From NCBI GenBank assembly GCA_028277025.1, contig JAPYVG010000070.1, positions 1 to 8,246 of the forward strand: a stretch of DNA of 8,246 nt, written 5' to 3'. The notes beneath the pieces are model-generated. The model ran no database searches. It had not been told where the DNA came from and worked only from the letters and a program-made list of their open reading frames with translations. Positions 1 through 6,115 of the stretch are shown here, piece after piece (the first letter of the stretch is position 1; each line of letters opens with the position of its first letter). This DNA comes from Sulfolobaceae archaeon (lineage in GTDB: Archaea; Thermoproteota; Thermoprotei_A; Sulfolobales; Sulfolobaceae). The position numbers were made by a program, and so were the translations under genes.

Positions 1-38
1 TAACTTTTCACTCCTATCCTCATGATTAGATCCGTCAT
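1..38 (-). CDS. Possible 5' end of a leftward gene, truncated by the window edge
   Basis: Read on the minus strand, an ATG at 38-36 opens a frame with no stop to the window edge (MTDLIMRIGVKS, 12 codons visible). A TATA-like element lies about 40 bases upstream on the same strand (76-85). Twelve open codons can easily occur by chance and I do not recognise the peptide; it does not resemble the start of any Cas protein I know. A second in-frame ATG at 23-21 is an alternative start. The only support is the promoter-like sequence in the right orientation, so this is a weak call. Confidence 0.2.
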   Translation of the reverse strand, partial: MTDLIMRIGVKS

Positions 39-75
39 CAAGCTGAAGATCGTCAAAAGAAAAAGTATAAGTAAT

Positions 76-85
76 AGTATATAAA
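76..85 (-). promoter_or_regulatory. TATA-like box, probably for a leftward transcript
   Basis: The minus strand reads TTTATATACT, close to the archaeal TATA consensus. A start site about 25 bases downstream would fall near position 55, before the possible ATG at 38-36. The plus strand reads agtatataaa, which is also TATA-like, so direction is uncertain. No plus-strand gene begins at a suitable distance before the insertion sequence at 126. Confidence 0.3.
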
Positions 86-125
86 CGTAGTTTAATCAAA
101 ACTAATTTAGAATTAATTAAAAATA

Positions 126-140
126 ACAGCAGTTATGGGA
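126..140 (+). repeat. Left terminal inverted repeat of the first insertion sequence
   Basis: The 15 bases acagcagttatggga are the exact reverse complement of 1295-1309. Matching breaks down directly inward (141) and outward (125), which sets the edge of the element. Confidence 0.9.
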
Positions 141-214
141 ATCTTAGGGAGGTAATACCAAGAAGTCGGTATTAGCGAGAAGTTTTTAATTTTAGACGTC
201 GTCCCACTGAAAAG

Positions 215-1292
215 ATGTCAAACCGAAAGGGACATGTCGAACTGGCTAAGGAGAGGTTGGTCAAGGCAGTGAACCAAGTCCTGGGCATAGTGAGGAGGAA
301 CGGGAGGAGCAGGAAGGTCGGGTTGGCACTCGTCTTGATGACCCTGCTAGGTGGTAGGGCCAGCGTGAGGAACGCAGCTGAGACGTTCGGGTTGGACTAC
401 GCAAACCTGCTGAAGGCGTTGGGAGAGCTCCACGACGCGTGGAGGGACTACTTGAAGGTCCTGTCGGGGCTGGTGAAGGGTGAGGTTGCCGTAATCATAG
501 ACGACACCGTGGACCACAACGCTCCGGGAAGGACGTGAGCCCCCACGGGAACTACTGGATCTACTGCCACGCCCACGGGAGGTTCGAGAGGGTCAAGCTC
601 CTCACACTCGCCATAGTGGACCTCTCCACGGGCAGGACGTTCATGGTTTCCCCCTACGCCGTGAGGAAGATGTTGGATTTAGGGATGGTCAACGAGTTCA
701 AGACCAAGATCGACTTGGCCAAGGAGATGTTGGACGTGCTCAAGGGGTACTTCCGCGTGTCCAGGGTAGTCTTCGACTCGTGGTACTGGTCAGAGAAGCT
801 CGTGAAGGACAACGTGGTGTCTGAGCTCAAGTCCAACCAAGCTCAGGGTCGAGTCGGCCCATGGGACCCTTGAGGAGGTGGAGGGACACCTCCGAGTGAG
901 ATACCCCCAGAGTCTACTACGCCGACCTGACCCTTGGAGCCCGAGTGACTACAGTAAGATTGCTAGTCCGGGAACGTGACTCCGGGACACGCGTGAAGTA
1001 CCTCTACACGACCGATCTCTCGCTCGGCGAGGAGGAGATGGAGGAGGCATGGAGGGTGAGGTGGGAGATTGAGGAGCTCCACAGGGACGTCAAGGCCTTG
1101 GGACTGGAGGACTCCTCGTTCTGGAGGAGAGAGAGGCTCCAAGGTTACCTCACGATCTTCACCATCATGACCAACGTCGTCAGGGAGCTAGTGGGGGCTC
1201 TTAACCTGAGGAGCGTGGAGGCGTTCCTCAGGTTCGTTGAACGTTATTTAGGTGGATCGTCGGGGCTGATGAAAATCTTTAAATTACGTTAA
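215..1292 (+). pseudogene. Frameshifted DDE transposase of the first insertion sequence
   Basis: An intact copy would cut and paste the element. The pieces still show an RNase H-like DDE transposase. The first piece (215-538, about 107 residues) has a helical N-terminal region and a first catalytic block IIDDT at residues 94-98. The second (from about 535) carries YCHAHGRF and the second catalytic block VVFDSWYW. The last piece (from about 912 to the stop at 1290-1292) has VRWEIEELHRD, which should hold the catalytic Glu, and ends in KIFKLR. Three frame changes are needed to read through: near 528-540 (frame 2 to 1), near 838-841 (1 to 2) and near 911 (2 to 0). The segment 839-910 is open only in frame 2 and reads KLRVESAHGTLEEVEGHLRV. 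With three lesions it cannot make a full transposase. The ATG at 215 is a natural start, preceded by a T-rich TATA-like tract near 182-192. Confidence 0.88.
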
Positions 1293-1294
1293 AG

Positions 1295-1309
1295 TCCCAT
1301 AACTGCTGT
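1295..1309 (-). repeat. Right terminal inverted repeat of the first insertion sequence
   Basis: The 15 bases tcccataactgctgt are the exact reverse complement of 126-140. The repeat starts only three bases after the transposase stop codon, as is usual for compact insertion sequences. Confidence 0.9.
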
Positions 1310-1398
1310 ATTTTACTAATCTTCCATCTCTCATATTTAAGTAAAGTAATCTCTTATATTACAATCTCTTTCTAATGAACTTTAATGTTAAATCTCTA

Positions 1399-1413
1399 TC
1401 TTTGAGTTATATT
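1399..1413 (+). repeat. 15-bp direct repeat, copy 1
   Basis: The sequence tctttgagttatatt occurs here and again at 1492-1506, 93 bases apart start to start. The spacing is too long for one CRISPR spacer-repeat unit. A duplicated regulator site or a remnant of a local duplication are both possible. Confidence 0.6.
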
Positions 1414-1491
1414 CATATTAGAAAGGGTTAATGAGTATCTTGATAAGAGTAGCCTAGAATAGTGTCTACTATCCGAATTTACTTTTCTTAG

Positions 1492-1506
1492 TCTTTGAGT
1501 TATATT
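1492..1506 (+). repeat. 15-bp direct repeat, copy 2
   Basis: Exact second copy of 1399-1413. It lies about 100 bases before the csa5 start, upstream of the presumed TATA box, where an activator or upstream repressor site would be expected. Confidence 0.6.
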
Positions 1507-1535
1507 ATCTTTAACTATTACAATCGATTATTTTT

Positions 1536-1560
1536 ACTAAATATTAATAAATTTTTATTT
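1536..1560 (+). promoter_or_regulatory. Candidate TATA/BRE region of the cas operon promoter
   Basis: An AT-only stretch (actaaatattaataaattt at 1536-1554, then ttattt) contains at least two TATA-like options, one around 1541-1549 and one around 1550-1558. Transcription would begin about 25 bases further on, near 1570-1582, giving a leader of roughly 25-35 bases before the ATG at 1607. The exact box cannot be chosen by eye. Confidence 0.5.
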
Positions 1561-1573
1561 CTAGGTGTCAAGA

Positions 1574-1594
1574 AATGAAGTGGCCGGCTTCATT
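1574..1594. promoter_or_regulatory. Palindrome at the cas operon start site, candidate operator
   Basis: Perfect 7-bp arms aatgaag (1574-1580) and cttcatt (1588-1594) flank a GC-rich centre tggccgg, in otherwise AT-rich DNA. It overlaps the predicted transcription start and sits 12 bases before the csa5 ATG, an ideal place for a repressor to block RNA polymerase. In Sulfolobus islandicus the CARF-HTH protein Csa3b is reported to bind palindromic sites in the promoter of the I-A effector genes; that this is such a site is inference. It could instead form a hairpin in the mRNA leader. Confidence 0.5.
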
Positions 1595-1606
1595 AAGTAA
1601 GAACTA

Positions 1607-2044
1607 ATGTGTAATGTAAAGCTTAAAATATCTCTAGTAAGATTTATAGGTATGGAGAATGCCAAAGAAAAGTTAGAGAGTTTAACATGTGAGGAACTTG
1701 TTAGGCGGCTTTCTAGGAGTGCAAGAGTTGCCATACTTTACGATAAGAGTTATGATGTAATAGATGAGATGGCTAGATATAGTAATGATGCAATGAAGGT
1801 TGCAGAATACTTTAGTAAGATTTCTAGGATAATTCTAAAAACTTATAATGATTTCTGTCAAAATAGTAATGATAGTTATGTGTGCAAGAGGCTGTTAGCT
1901 TGGGAGAGATATTTAGAGGAGTTTGAAATGAGGTGTTTAAATGAGAAGGAAAAATTACCTATTTATGTGAAGATTTTTACTTCTCTCTCTATAGTACCCG
2001 ATCGCTTGACCTCACAAATAATTAGAAGTGGTGGTAAGTCATGA
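1607..2044 (+). CDS. csa5: Csa5-like small subunit of the type I-A CRISPR effector
   Basis: The product is a 145-residue, mostly helical, charged protein with no enzymatic motif that I can see. I name it from position more than from sequence: the gene directly before cas7 in Sulfolobales I-A effector operons is csa5, and a length near 150 residues fits. Csa5 is the small subunit thought to line the crRNA-target groove and stabilise the R-loop. The region around residues 16-60 (MENAKEKLESLT...) is a charged amphipathic helical stretch; cysteines stand at FCQNS and YVCKR and near EMRCL. The ATG at 1607 is the first possible start; an in-frame ATG at 1652 would remove a hydrophobic 15-residue leader and may be the real start, but neither has a clear ribosome-binding site. 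Its last codons overlap cas7 by four bases (ATGA). Confidence 0.62.
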   Translation: MCNVKLKISLVRFIGMENAKEKLESLTCEELVRRLSRSARVAILYDKSYDVIDEMARYSNDAMKVAEYFSKISRIILKTYNDFCQNSNDSYVCKRLLAWERYLEEFEMRCLNEKEKLPIYVKIFTSLSIVPDRLTSQIIRSGGKS

Positions 2045-3069
2045 CTTTCGTGAGAATTTCTGGTAGATTTGAATCAGAAATTTCAGTTCTAACGGGCTCT
2101 GATAATTTGGGAAATTATAATACTCACGCTATAGCACGTATCTCCGTAGAGAGCGGAGGCGATTATAGATTATACGAAGTACCAGTTCTAACTGGGAATT
2201 CGTTAAAGCATTGGCATTCGGTATATTTAGCCCAAGCTTATCAATCGCTTGGAGGACACTTATTGAATGAGTTGTGTAGAGAAGGTATTGGACTAAGAGG
2301 TTATACCGTTGAGTCTACTTTGTCCAATTTGAAGGAAGCTAGCAGTGAAACCGAGGCAATAAAGGATTTATGTAACGATATTCACGGGTTCTTAATAGTC
2401 AAGAAGGGAAAGGGAGAAAAGCAGATAAAAAGGGATAGCTTAGTTAAGGTTTCGTTTGCAGCCCCAGTATTTGATATTAATGTCTTGGAGTTTGTGACTA
2501 GGTTTTCTGAGACTCATAATAGGATAGATCCTATTAGTACTCAGAAGTCTAATAACCAAAAGTCAAGTAATAATGAAAATACAGCACAAATGATTTTTAA
2601 ACATGAGTATTCATCATCCCCACTTTATGGCTTTAATATTTCCATGAACTTGAATTATGTATGTAAACCAATGTATGAGACTGCTAGTAATGATAAAGTG
2701 TGCAGTGATGAAAGTGATGAAAAAGAAGAAATCAAACTAAGGAAGAAAGCATCAGTGTTAGCTTCATCATATTTATTTACCGGTGTTGGGGCGAAGCAGT
2801 CTAGAGCTTTAGGTATTTCTAGGCCGGTAGAATTGTTAGCTGCGGTATCTGATTCTCCTATTCCTAATTTAATTCACGGGAGTTACGTTGATTATATGGA
2901 AAAATCTATTGACATAATGAAATTATTTAATAACGTTAAAATGTTATGTTATGGTGAGAATTGTAAGAAACTCGAAAAAACTGGGATTGAGCAAACTAAT
3001 TCATTGAACGAATTCTTTAAAAAATTACTCGCCCTAGTGAGTGGTGAGAGTGGAAGCAATAATAGCTAA
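2041..3069 (+). CDS. cas7: Cas7 (Csa2/DevR family) crRNA-binding backbone protein, type I-A
   Basis: The 342-residue protein is the repeating backbone subunit that coats crRNA in the I-A complex. Recognisable Csa2-like blocks run in order: SGRFESEISVLTGSDNLGNY near residues 7-26; the VPVLTGNSLKHW block at 48-58, matching the family pattern VPxxxGxxLxHxY; a glycine/basic segment GFLIVKKGKG...IKRDSLVKVSF at 116-139, in the place of the Csa2 thumb-like RNA-contacting loop; and GAKQSRALGISRP at 250-262, matching the family G-K-x-S-R motif. It is slightly longer than typical Csa2 because of a Ser/Asn-rich stretch (about 166-180) and a charged stretch (222-236). A C-x4-C pair is at 303/308. The ATG overlaps the csa5 stop (ATGA), which suggests coupled translation. 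The family call is firm; structural roles are transferred from known Csa2. Confidence 0.85.
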   Translation: MTFVRISGRFESEISVLTGSDNLGNYNTHAIARISVESGGDYRLYEVPVLTGNSLKHWHSVYLAQAYQSLGGHLLNELCREGIGLRGYTVESTLSNLKEASSETEAIKDLCNDIHGFLIVKKGKGEKQIKRDSLVKVSFAAPVFDINVLEFVTRFSETHNRIDPISTQKSNNQKSSNNENTAQMIFKHEYSSSPLYGFNISMNLNYVCKPMYETASNDKVCSDESDEKEEIKLRKKASVLASSYLFTGVGAKQSRALGISRPVELLAAVSDSPIPNLIHGSYVDYMEKSIDIMKLFNNVKMLCYGENCKKLEKTGIEQTNSLNEFFKKLLALVSGESGSNNS

Positions 3070-3751
3070 ATTGAGAATTCCTTTTTTCTCAATAAAGAGA
3101 TATGACACCTATCAAATTTCCTATTCATATATCTTTTTAATGCCTTCGACCATCGTAGGCTCTGTAGGTAGTAGTTTAGCGTTATTGGGAGAATGCAAGG
3201 GTGAGGATTGTATCAATTTAGCCAGGAAAATTGTAAAGAAAGCAAGGGAATATTTCCCTAGAAAAATTACTTTTTCTAAATCACCAGTAATACTGAAAAG
3301 AGTTAGGGGAATGCTTGAAGATAAGAAAATGCCAAAGTCGTTAGCAGAGTTCTTCTCATCTTCCGATGCTTTGGTGAGAGAATATGTAGTTTCGGAAGAA
3401 AGGAATATACTTATTCTAACCGATAAGCCTAGTCCAATAATTGAAGCAGTTAAAATAATGGAAAGGCTAGGAGATTCCGAATCATTACTTTCTGTTATAG
3501 ACGTTAAAGAAAGTGAAATTGGGGAATGCGAAAAAGAAGACGGTGTTAATGTTATGATAAAAAATGAGATAGTAAGTCAGGAAACACGCGCAGAACAAAT
3601 TACAGTAGACGGTTTCGATGAGTTAGGAAAAAAATCCGCTTTTTATATACCAGTTGAGGTTAAGGGGTATTCCATAAAACCTTCGCCGATAAAAACATCT
3701 AAAGTTATGTGCGCAGCAGATGCTGTATTTCCCGAAGGTGATAATTGGTGA
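3041..3751 (+). CDS. cas5: Cas5a, crRNA 5'-handle-binding subunit, type I-A
   Basis: Cas5 is a RAMP-fold protein that pairs with Cas7 and holds the 5' end of the crRNA. Up to 236 residues are encoded. The N-terminal strand EAIIAKLRIPFFSIKRYDTYQ followed by the glycine-containing MPSTIVGSVGSSLALLG (about 34-50) is the typical Cas5 N-terminus. The C-terminal part ends in a beta-rich stretch with YIPVEVKGYSIKPSP. A C-x4-C pair (C52, C57) follows the glycine loop, at the same spacing as the pair in Cas7. Three in-frame GTG codons (3041, 3044, 3050) could start it; none is ATG and an upstream in-frame TGA (3038) excludes anything earlier. The frame overlaps the end of cas7 by 20-29 bases, depending on the start, so translation is probably coupled. 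Confidence 0.85.
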   Translation: MVRVEAIIAKLRIPFFSIKRYDTYQISYSYIFLMPSTIVGSVGSSLALLGECKGEDCINLARKIVKKAREYFPRKITFSKSPVILKRVRGMLEDKKMPKSLAEFFSSSDALVREYVVSEERNILILTDKPSPIIEAVKIMERLGDSESLLSVIDVKESEIGECEKEDGVNVMIKNEIVSQETRAEQITVDGFDELGKKSAFYIPVEVKGYSIKPSPIKTSKVMCAADAVFPEGDNW

Positions 3752-5379
3752 TTGAGCTTTTAAAGAAGATGATAATTGAATGGAGTCATTCTCCCAAGAT
3801 TGACGAAGAGAGATTAAAAGAACAAGTTCAATTTGCGGGAGAAATATACAATAAGTTCTCTTCAGCTAAAGGTGGTCTCCTTTTAGTACTTAATGCACCT
3901 ACGGGCTTCGGTAAAACTGAAGTTATTTTTGCTCCTTACCTTTATCAGTTTATTAGAGGCGAATGGTTTGACTCAAGGATGTATTTAGTTGAACCAGTTC
4001 ACGCATTATTACGTCAAATGAAAAGGAGAGCGGGAACTTATACTAAGCTAGTGAAAGGGATAACAGTGGGCTGTGACCACGGTGAAGTAATAAAGCCGAC
4101 TTTCCTATATACTGCAAATATAACTTTAACTACAATAGATGCAATGGCTTACGGATTTCTAGCTAAGAGGGTTATAACTTGGGGAAAGGAGTATAAAACC
4201 GGGAGGTATTCAATGCCTGCAGGCCTTTTAATGAATTCTTATCTAGTTCTTGACGAGGCTCATTTGATTCAAGATCAAGCCTTCTTAGCGCCTAGGATTG
4301 TATCAAAGATAGTCTGTAGTATAGTTAATTCTGGAGGGACAGTACTGTTATCTTCTGCGACACTGCCGTCAGCTTTTCTTAAATTATTTAGTTGCGAAAA
4401 GGTGGAATTGACTAAGCCCAAAGTAGATAAAGTAGCTAAAATCGATTTTAAGAAGGAAACAATAGATAACACTGAATGTGAGGAAGGTTCGATAATATTT
4501 GTAAATACAATAGAGAGAGCTAGGAAAATCTTTGAGAAGTGTGAAAGTAAGGGAAAGGTTTTACTTTTACATTCATTAATGAAGAAGGAAGATAAAGATA
4601 AGGTAATCGAGGAATTGGATGAAGGTGTAGAAGATAAAATATTAATAACCACCCAGACTGCTGAAGTAGGAATAGATTATAAGTTTAAGAAAGTAATTAC
4701 AGAAATCTCTCCTATAGATAGCTTTATACAGAGAATAGGAAGAGTTAGGGAAAAAGAAATAGACGTTGAAATCTTTAATGTTAAAAATCCCTTGCCTTAC
4801 GATGAGGATGTAATGAATAGAACTAGTAATATAGTTTCTAAACTAAATACTATAAAAATAGGAGACATGGACGAGGTTCAACAGTTAATAGACGAAGTTT
4901 ACGATAATCTAATTATAAATAAACTTTCCTCTTTAGGAGAGTCCTTCTATATTAGTTCTGCGGAATACCTTAACGAATTACATTTATATTCTTATCCTCC
5001 AGAAAGGGACGTTTATCTAAGACCTTCTTATTATGTTACACTTTATCTTCTCACAAATAAGGAATTTGAAGAACTTCAGGAAGAATTTGAAAAAATGTTA
5101 AAGAGTAAAAAGTACGAAGAGCTGAGTAAAGAGATTAACGAATTCTTATTACGTAAATCCACCAAGTATTCCATTTCGCTAGTAAATAATTATAATGAAA
5201 AGAGATTGGAAAAACTAATATCTAATACTAAAGTTTATAATGCAAATATATTTAGTAAGAATTTTCTAAAAGAAGTTAAACCGAATATGAGCGGATTACC
5301 TTCAGAAATGATAGTTATAATAAATGAGAATAACTATTCTAATGGTTTGATTTTGCCGGAGGTGAAAGAAGATGAGTGA
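3748..5379 (+). CDS. cas3': Cas3' superfamily 2 DNA helicase, type I-A
   Basis: Cas3' is the ATP-driven 3'-5' helicase that unwinds target DNA; in subtype I-A it is a separate protein from the nuclease. All helicase motifs are present (numbering from 3745): Walker A APTGFGKT at 51-58; motif Ia VEPVHALLRQ at 82-91; Walker B DEAH at 170-173; motif III SSATLP at 203-208; the second RecA domain with IIFVNTIERA (250-259) and LLLHSL; motif V ITTQTAEVGIDY at 301-312; and motif VI QRIGRVR at 329-335. A charged C-terminal region of about 200 residues follows. No HD domain is fused. A TTG at 3745 is possible, but the GTG at 3748 is preferred: it overlaps the cas5 stop as GTGA and has a GGTG Shine-Dalgarno-like motif seven bases upstream. 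The product is then 543 residues. Confidence 0.93.
   Translation: MIELLKKMIIEWSHSPKIDEERLKEQVQFAGEIYNKFSSAKGGLLLVLNAPTGFGKTEVIFAPYLYQFIRGEWFDSRMYLVEPVHALLRQMKRRAGTYTKLVKGITVGCDHGEVIKPTFLYTANITLTTIDAMAYGFLAKRVITWGKEYKTGRYSMPAGLLMNSYLVLDEAHLIQDQAFLAPRIVSKIVCSIVNSGGTVLLSSATLPSAFLKLFSCEKVELTKPKVDKVAKIDFKKETIDNTECEEGSIIFVNTIERARKIFEKCESKGKVLLLHSLMKKEDKDKVIEELDEGVEDKILITTQTAEVGIDYKFKKVITEISPIDSFIQRIGRVREKEIDVEIFNVKNPLPYDEDVMNRTSNIVSKLNTIKIGDMDEVQQLIDEVYDNLIINKLSSLGESFYISSAEYLNELHLYSYPPERDVYLRPSYYVTLYLLTNKEFEELQEEFEKMLKSKKYEELSKEINEFLLRKSTKYSISLVNNYNEKRLEKLISNTKVYNANIFSKNFLKEVKPNMSGLPSEMIVIINENNYSNGLILPEVKEDE
5358..5365 (+). promoter_or_regulatory. Strong Shine-Dalgarno sequence for cas3''
   Basis: GGAGGTGA lies inside the end of cas3', six bases before the ATG at 5372. 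It is a near-perfect complement of the archaeal 16S rRNA tail and fixes the cas3'' start. It is the strongest ribosome-binding site I can see in the operon, which may give independent, high translation of the nuclease. Confidence 0.8.
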
Positions 5380-6115
5380 GACTTGTTGTGCCTATTTCGT
5401 AGGCAATGAATGTAAAGAGACGTACTTAGAGCACGTTCACTGCATGCTAAAGGTGTGGGAAGGCATTAAGAAATTTTACATAAAAAACTTAAGGCGTGCT
5501 GTAGGTGTGGATGACGTAGACGATTTAGTAAAGATCGCCATATTATCTCATGATGCGGGGAAGCTTTTGGAGGAATATAAGCATAATAAGGTAATGTTTA
5601 GGCATGAAGTCATAGGCTCATATGTTGCTTATAATCTAGTGAAAGATGAGGCGAGAATGATAGTCTCCTCAGCAGTACTTTTACACCACGAAAGTGGTAT
5701 TCTTAGTATCTATGCCGGCCAATTTAAGGAGAAGTATGTGCCTATATCTACAATAAAAGCAGTTCTGGAAAATGCTGAGAGGAAAGGAAATTTAAGGCCA
5801 TATTGTGAATTATGTAAAGATCCATATTATCCTAAAGTTAAGAACTTGCCTATAGGAGAGATGACCGAGATCTTGAAGAGGATTAGCTCAAAAGATGTGG
5901 TTAAAGTAGTTAAGCGTGTAATAATTTATTCAATAAACGACAATTCATTAATTTTTAGGAATAAAGTGTCAGCTTTTCTTCATGTCCTAACGTTAGTTGA
6001 TTCAGTTGCTGCCAATTTAAATAGAAGTGATGCTAAAGACGAAGGAACGTGGATAACTAAAATGGCTCAAGCCGGTGCTGAAATATTACCTGACATAAAC
6101 TGTGACGAGAAATGA
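5372..6115 (+). CDS. cas3'': Cas3'' HD-domain nuclease, type I-A
   Basis: This stand-alone HD nuclease cuts the DNA unwound by Cas3'. The metal-binding set is complete in its 247 residues: H21/H23 (EHVHCM), the HD pair H60-D61 with K64 (LSHDAGK), H78 (FRHE), H105/H106 (LLHHESG) and a last Asp, D210 (VDSVAANLNR). It therefore looks catalytically competent. Odd features are a cysteine-rich N-terminus (CC at 5-6, C14, C24) and a CELC pair (C145, C148) in a loop between the HD core and the C-terminal helices. The ATG at 5372 overlaps the end of cas3' by eight bases and has a strong Shine-Dalgarno motif (5358-5365). The stop overlaps the next gene by four bases (ATGA). Length and lack of a helicase domain fit the split I-A arrangement. 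Confidence 0.9.
   Translation: MSETCCAYFVGNECKETYLEHVHCMLKVWEGIKKFYIKNLRRAVGVDDVDDLVKIAILSHDAGKLLEEYKHNKVMFRHEVIGSYVAYNLVKDEARMIVSSAVLLHHESGILSIYAGQFKEKYVPISTIKAVLENAERKGNLRPYCELCKDPYYPKVKNLPIGEMTEILKRISSKDVVKVVKRVIIYSINDNSLIFRNKVSAFLHVLTLVDSVAANLNRSDAKDEGTWITKMAQAGAEILPDINCDEK

Larger units (their letters stand above)
126..1309 (+). mobile_element. Decayed DDE-transposase insertion sequence (IS4/ISH3/ISC1217-like), 1,184 bp
   Basis: The element is bounded by 15-bp perfect terminal inverted repeats (126-140 and 1295-1309) and holds one transposase reading frame in three main pieces. It is visibly much richer in G+C than the AT-rich flanks and the cas operon, suggesting an origin in a different sequence background. 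No convincing target-site duplication is visible: the bases just outside (..aaaaata and attttac..) do not form a direct repeat. That fits an old or rearranged insertion. The exact family is assigned from memory of Sulfolobales transposases and should be checked; the ISC1217 group is my best guess. Confidence 0.85.
1310..1606. other. AT-rich intergenic control region upstream of the cas operon
   Basis: About 300 bases without a credible gene; the longest frames I could read are under 20 codons. It contains a 15-bp direct repeat (1399-1413 and 1492-1506), a short inverted repeat with a 4-base loop (1459-1472, arms atagt/actat), several aatctct-type pyrimidine motifs (1348-1397), a TATA-like AT block (1536-1560) and a palindrome (1574-1594) just before csa5. 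Its position between an insertion sequence and the first gene of a polycistronic operon makes it the only promoter-bearing region visible for that operon. Confidence 0.7.

Noticed and set aside
654..836. Open frame on the minus strand inside the first insertion sequence
   Set aside because: It lies opposite the DDE transposase core, has no family resemblance, and is explained as a shadow of the GC-rich coding strand.
1459..1472. Small hairpin atagt-gtct-actat as a structured RNA or terminator
   Set aside because: A five-pair AT-rich stem would be unstable at the growth temperature of Sulfolobales, and no T-run follows directly.
1310..1606. A CRISPR array in the region before csa5
   Set aside because: There is no set of regularly spaced 24-25-base repeats; the only exact repeat is 15 bases with a 93-base period and two copies.
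4275..4652. 125-codon open frame on the minus strand inside cas3'
   Set aside because: It is antisense to the helicase core and reads as Ser/Leu-rich low-complexity, the usual shadow of a Lys/Glu-rich AT-rich gene.
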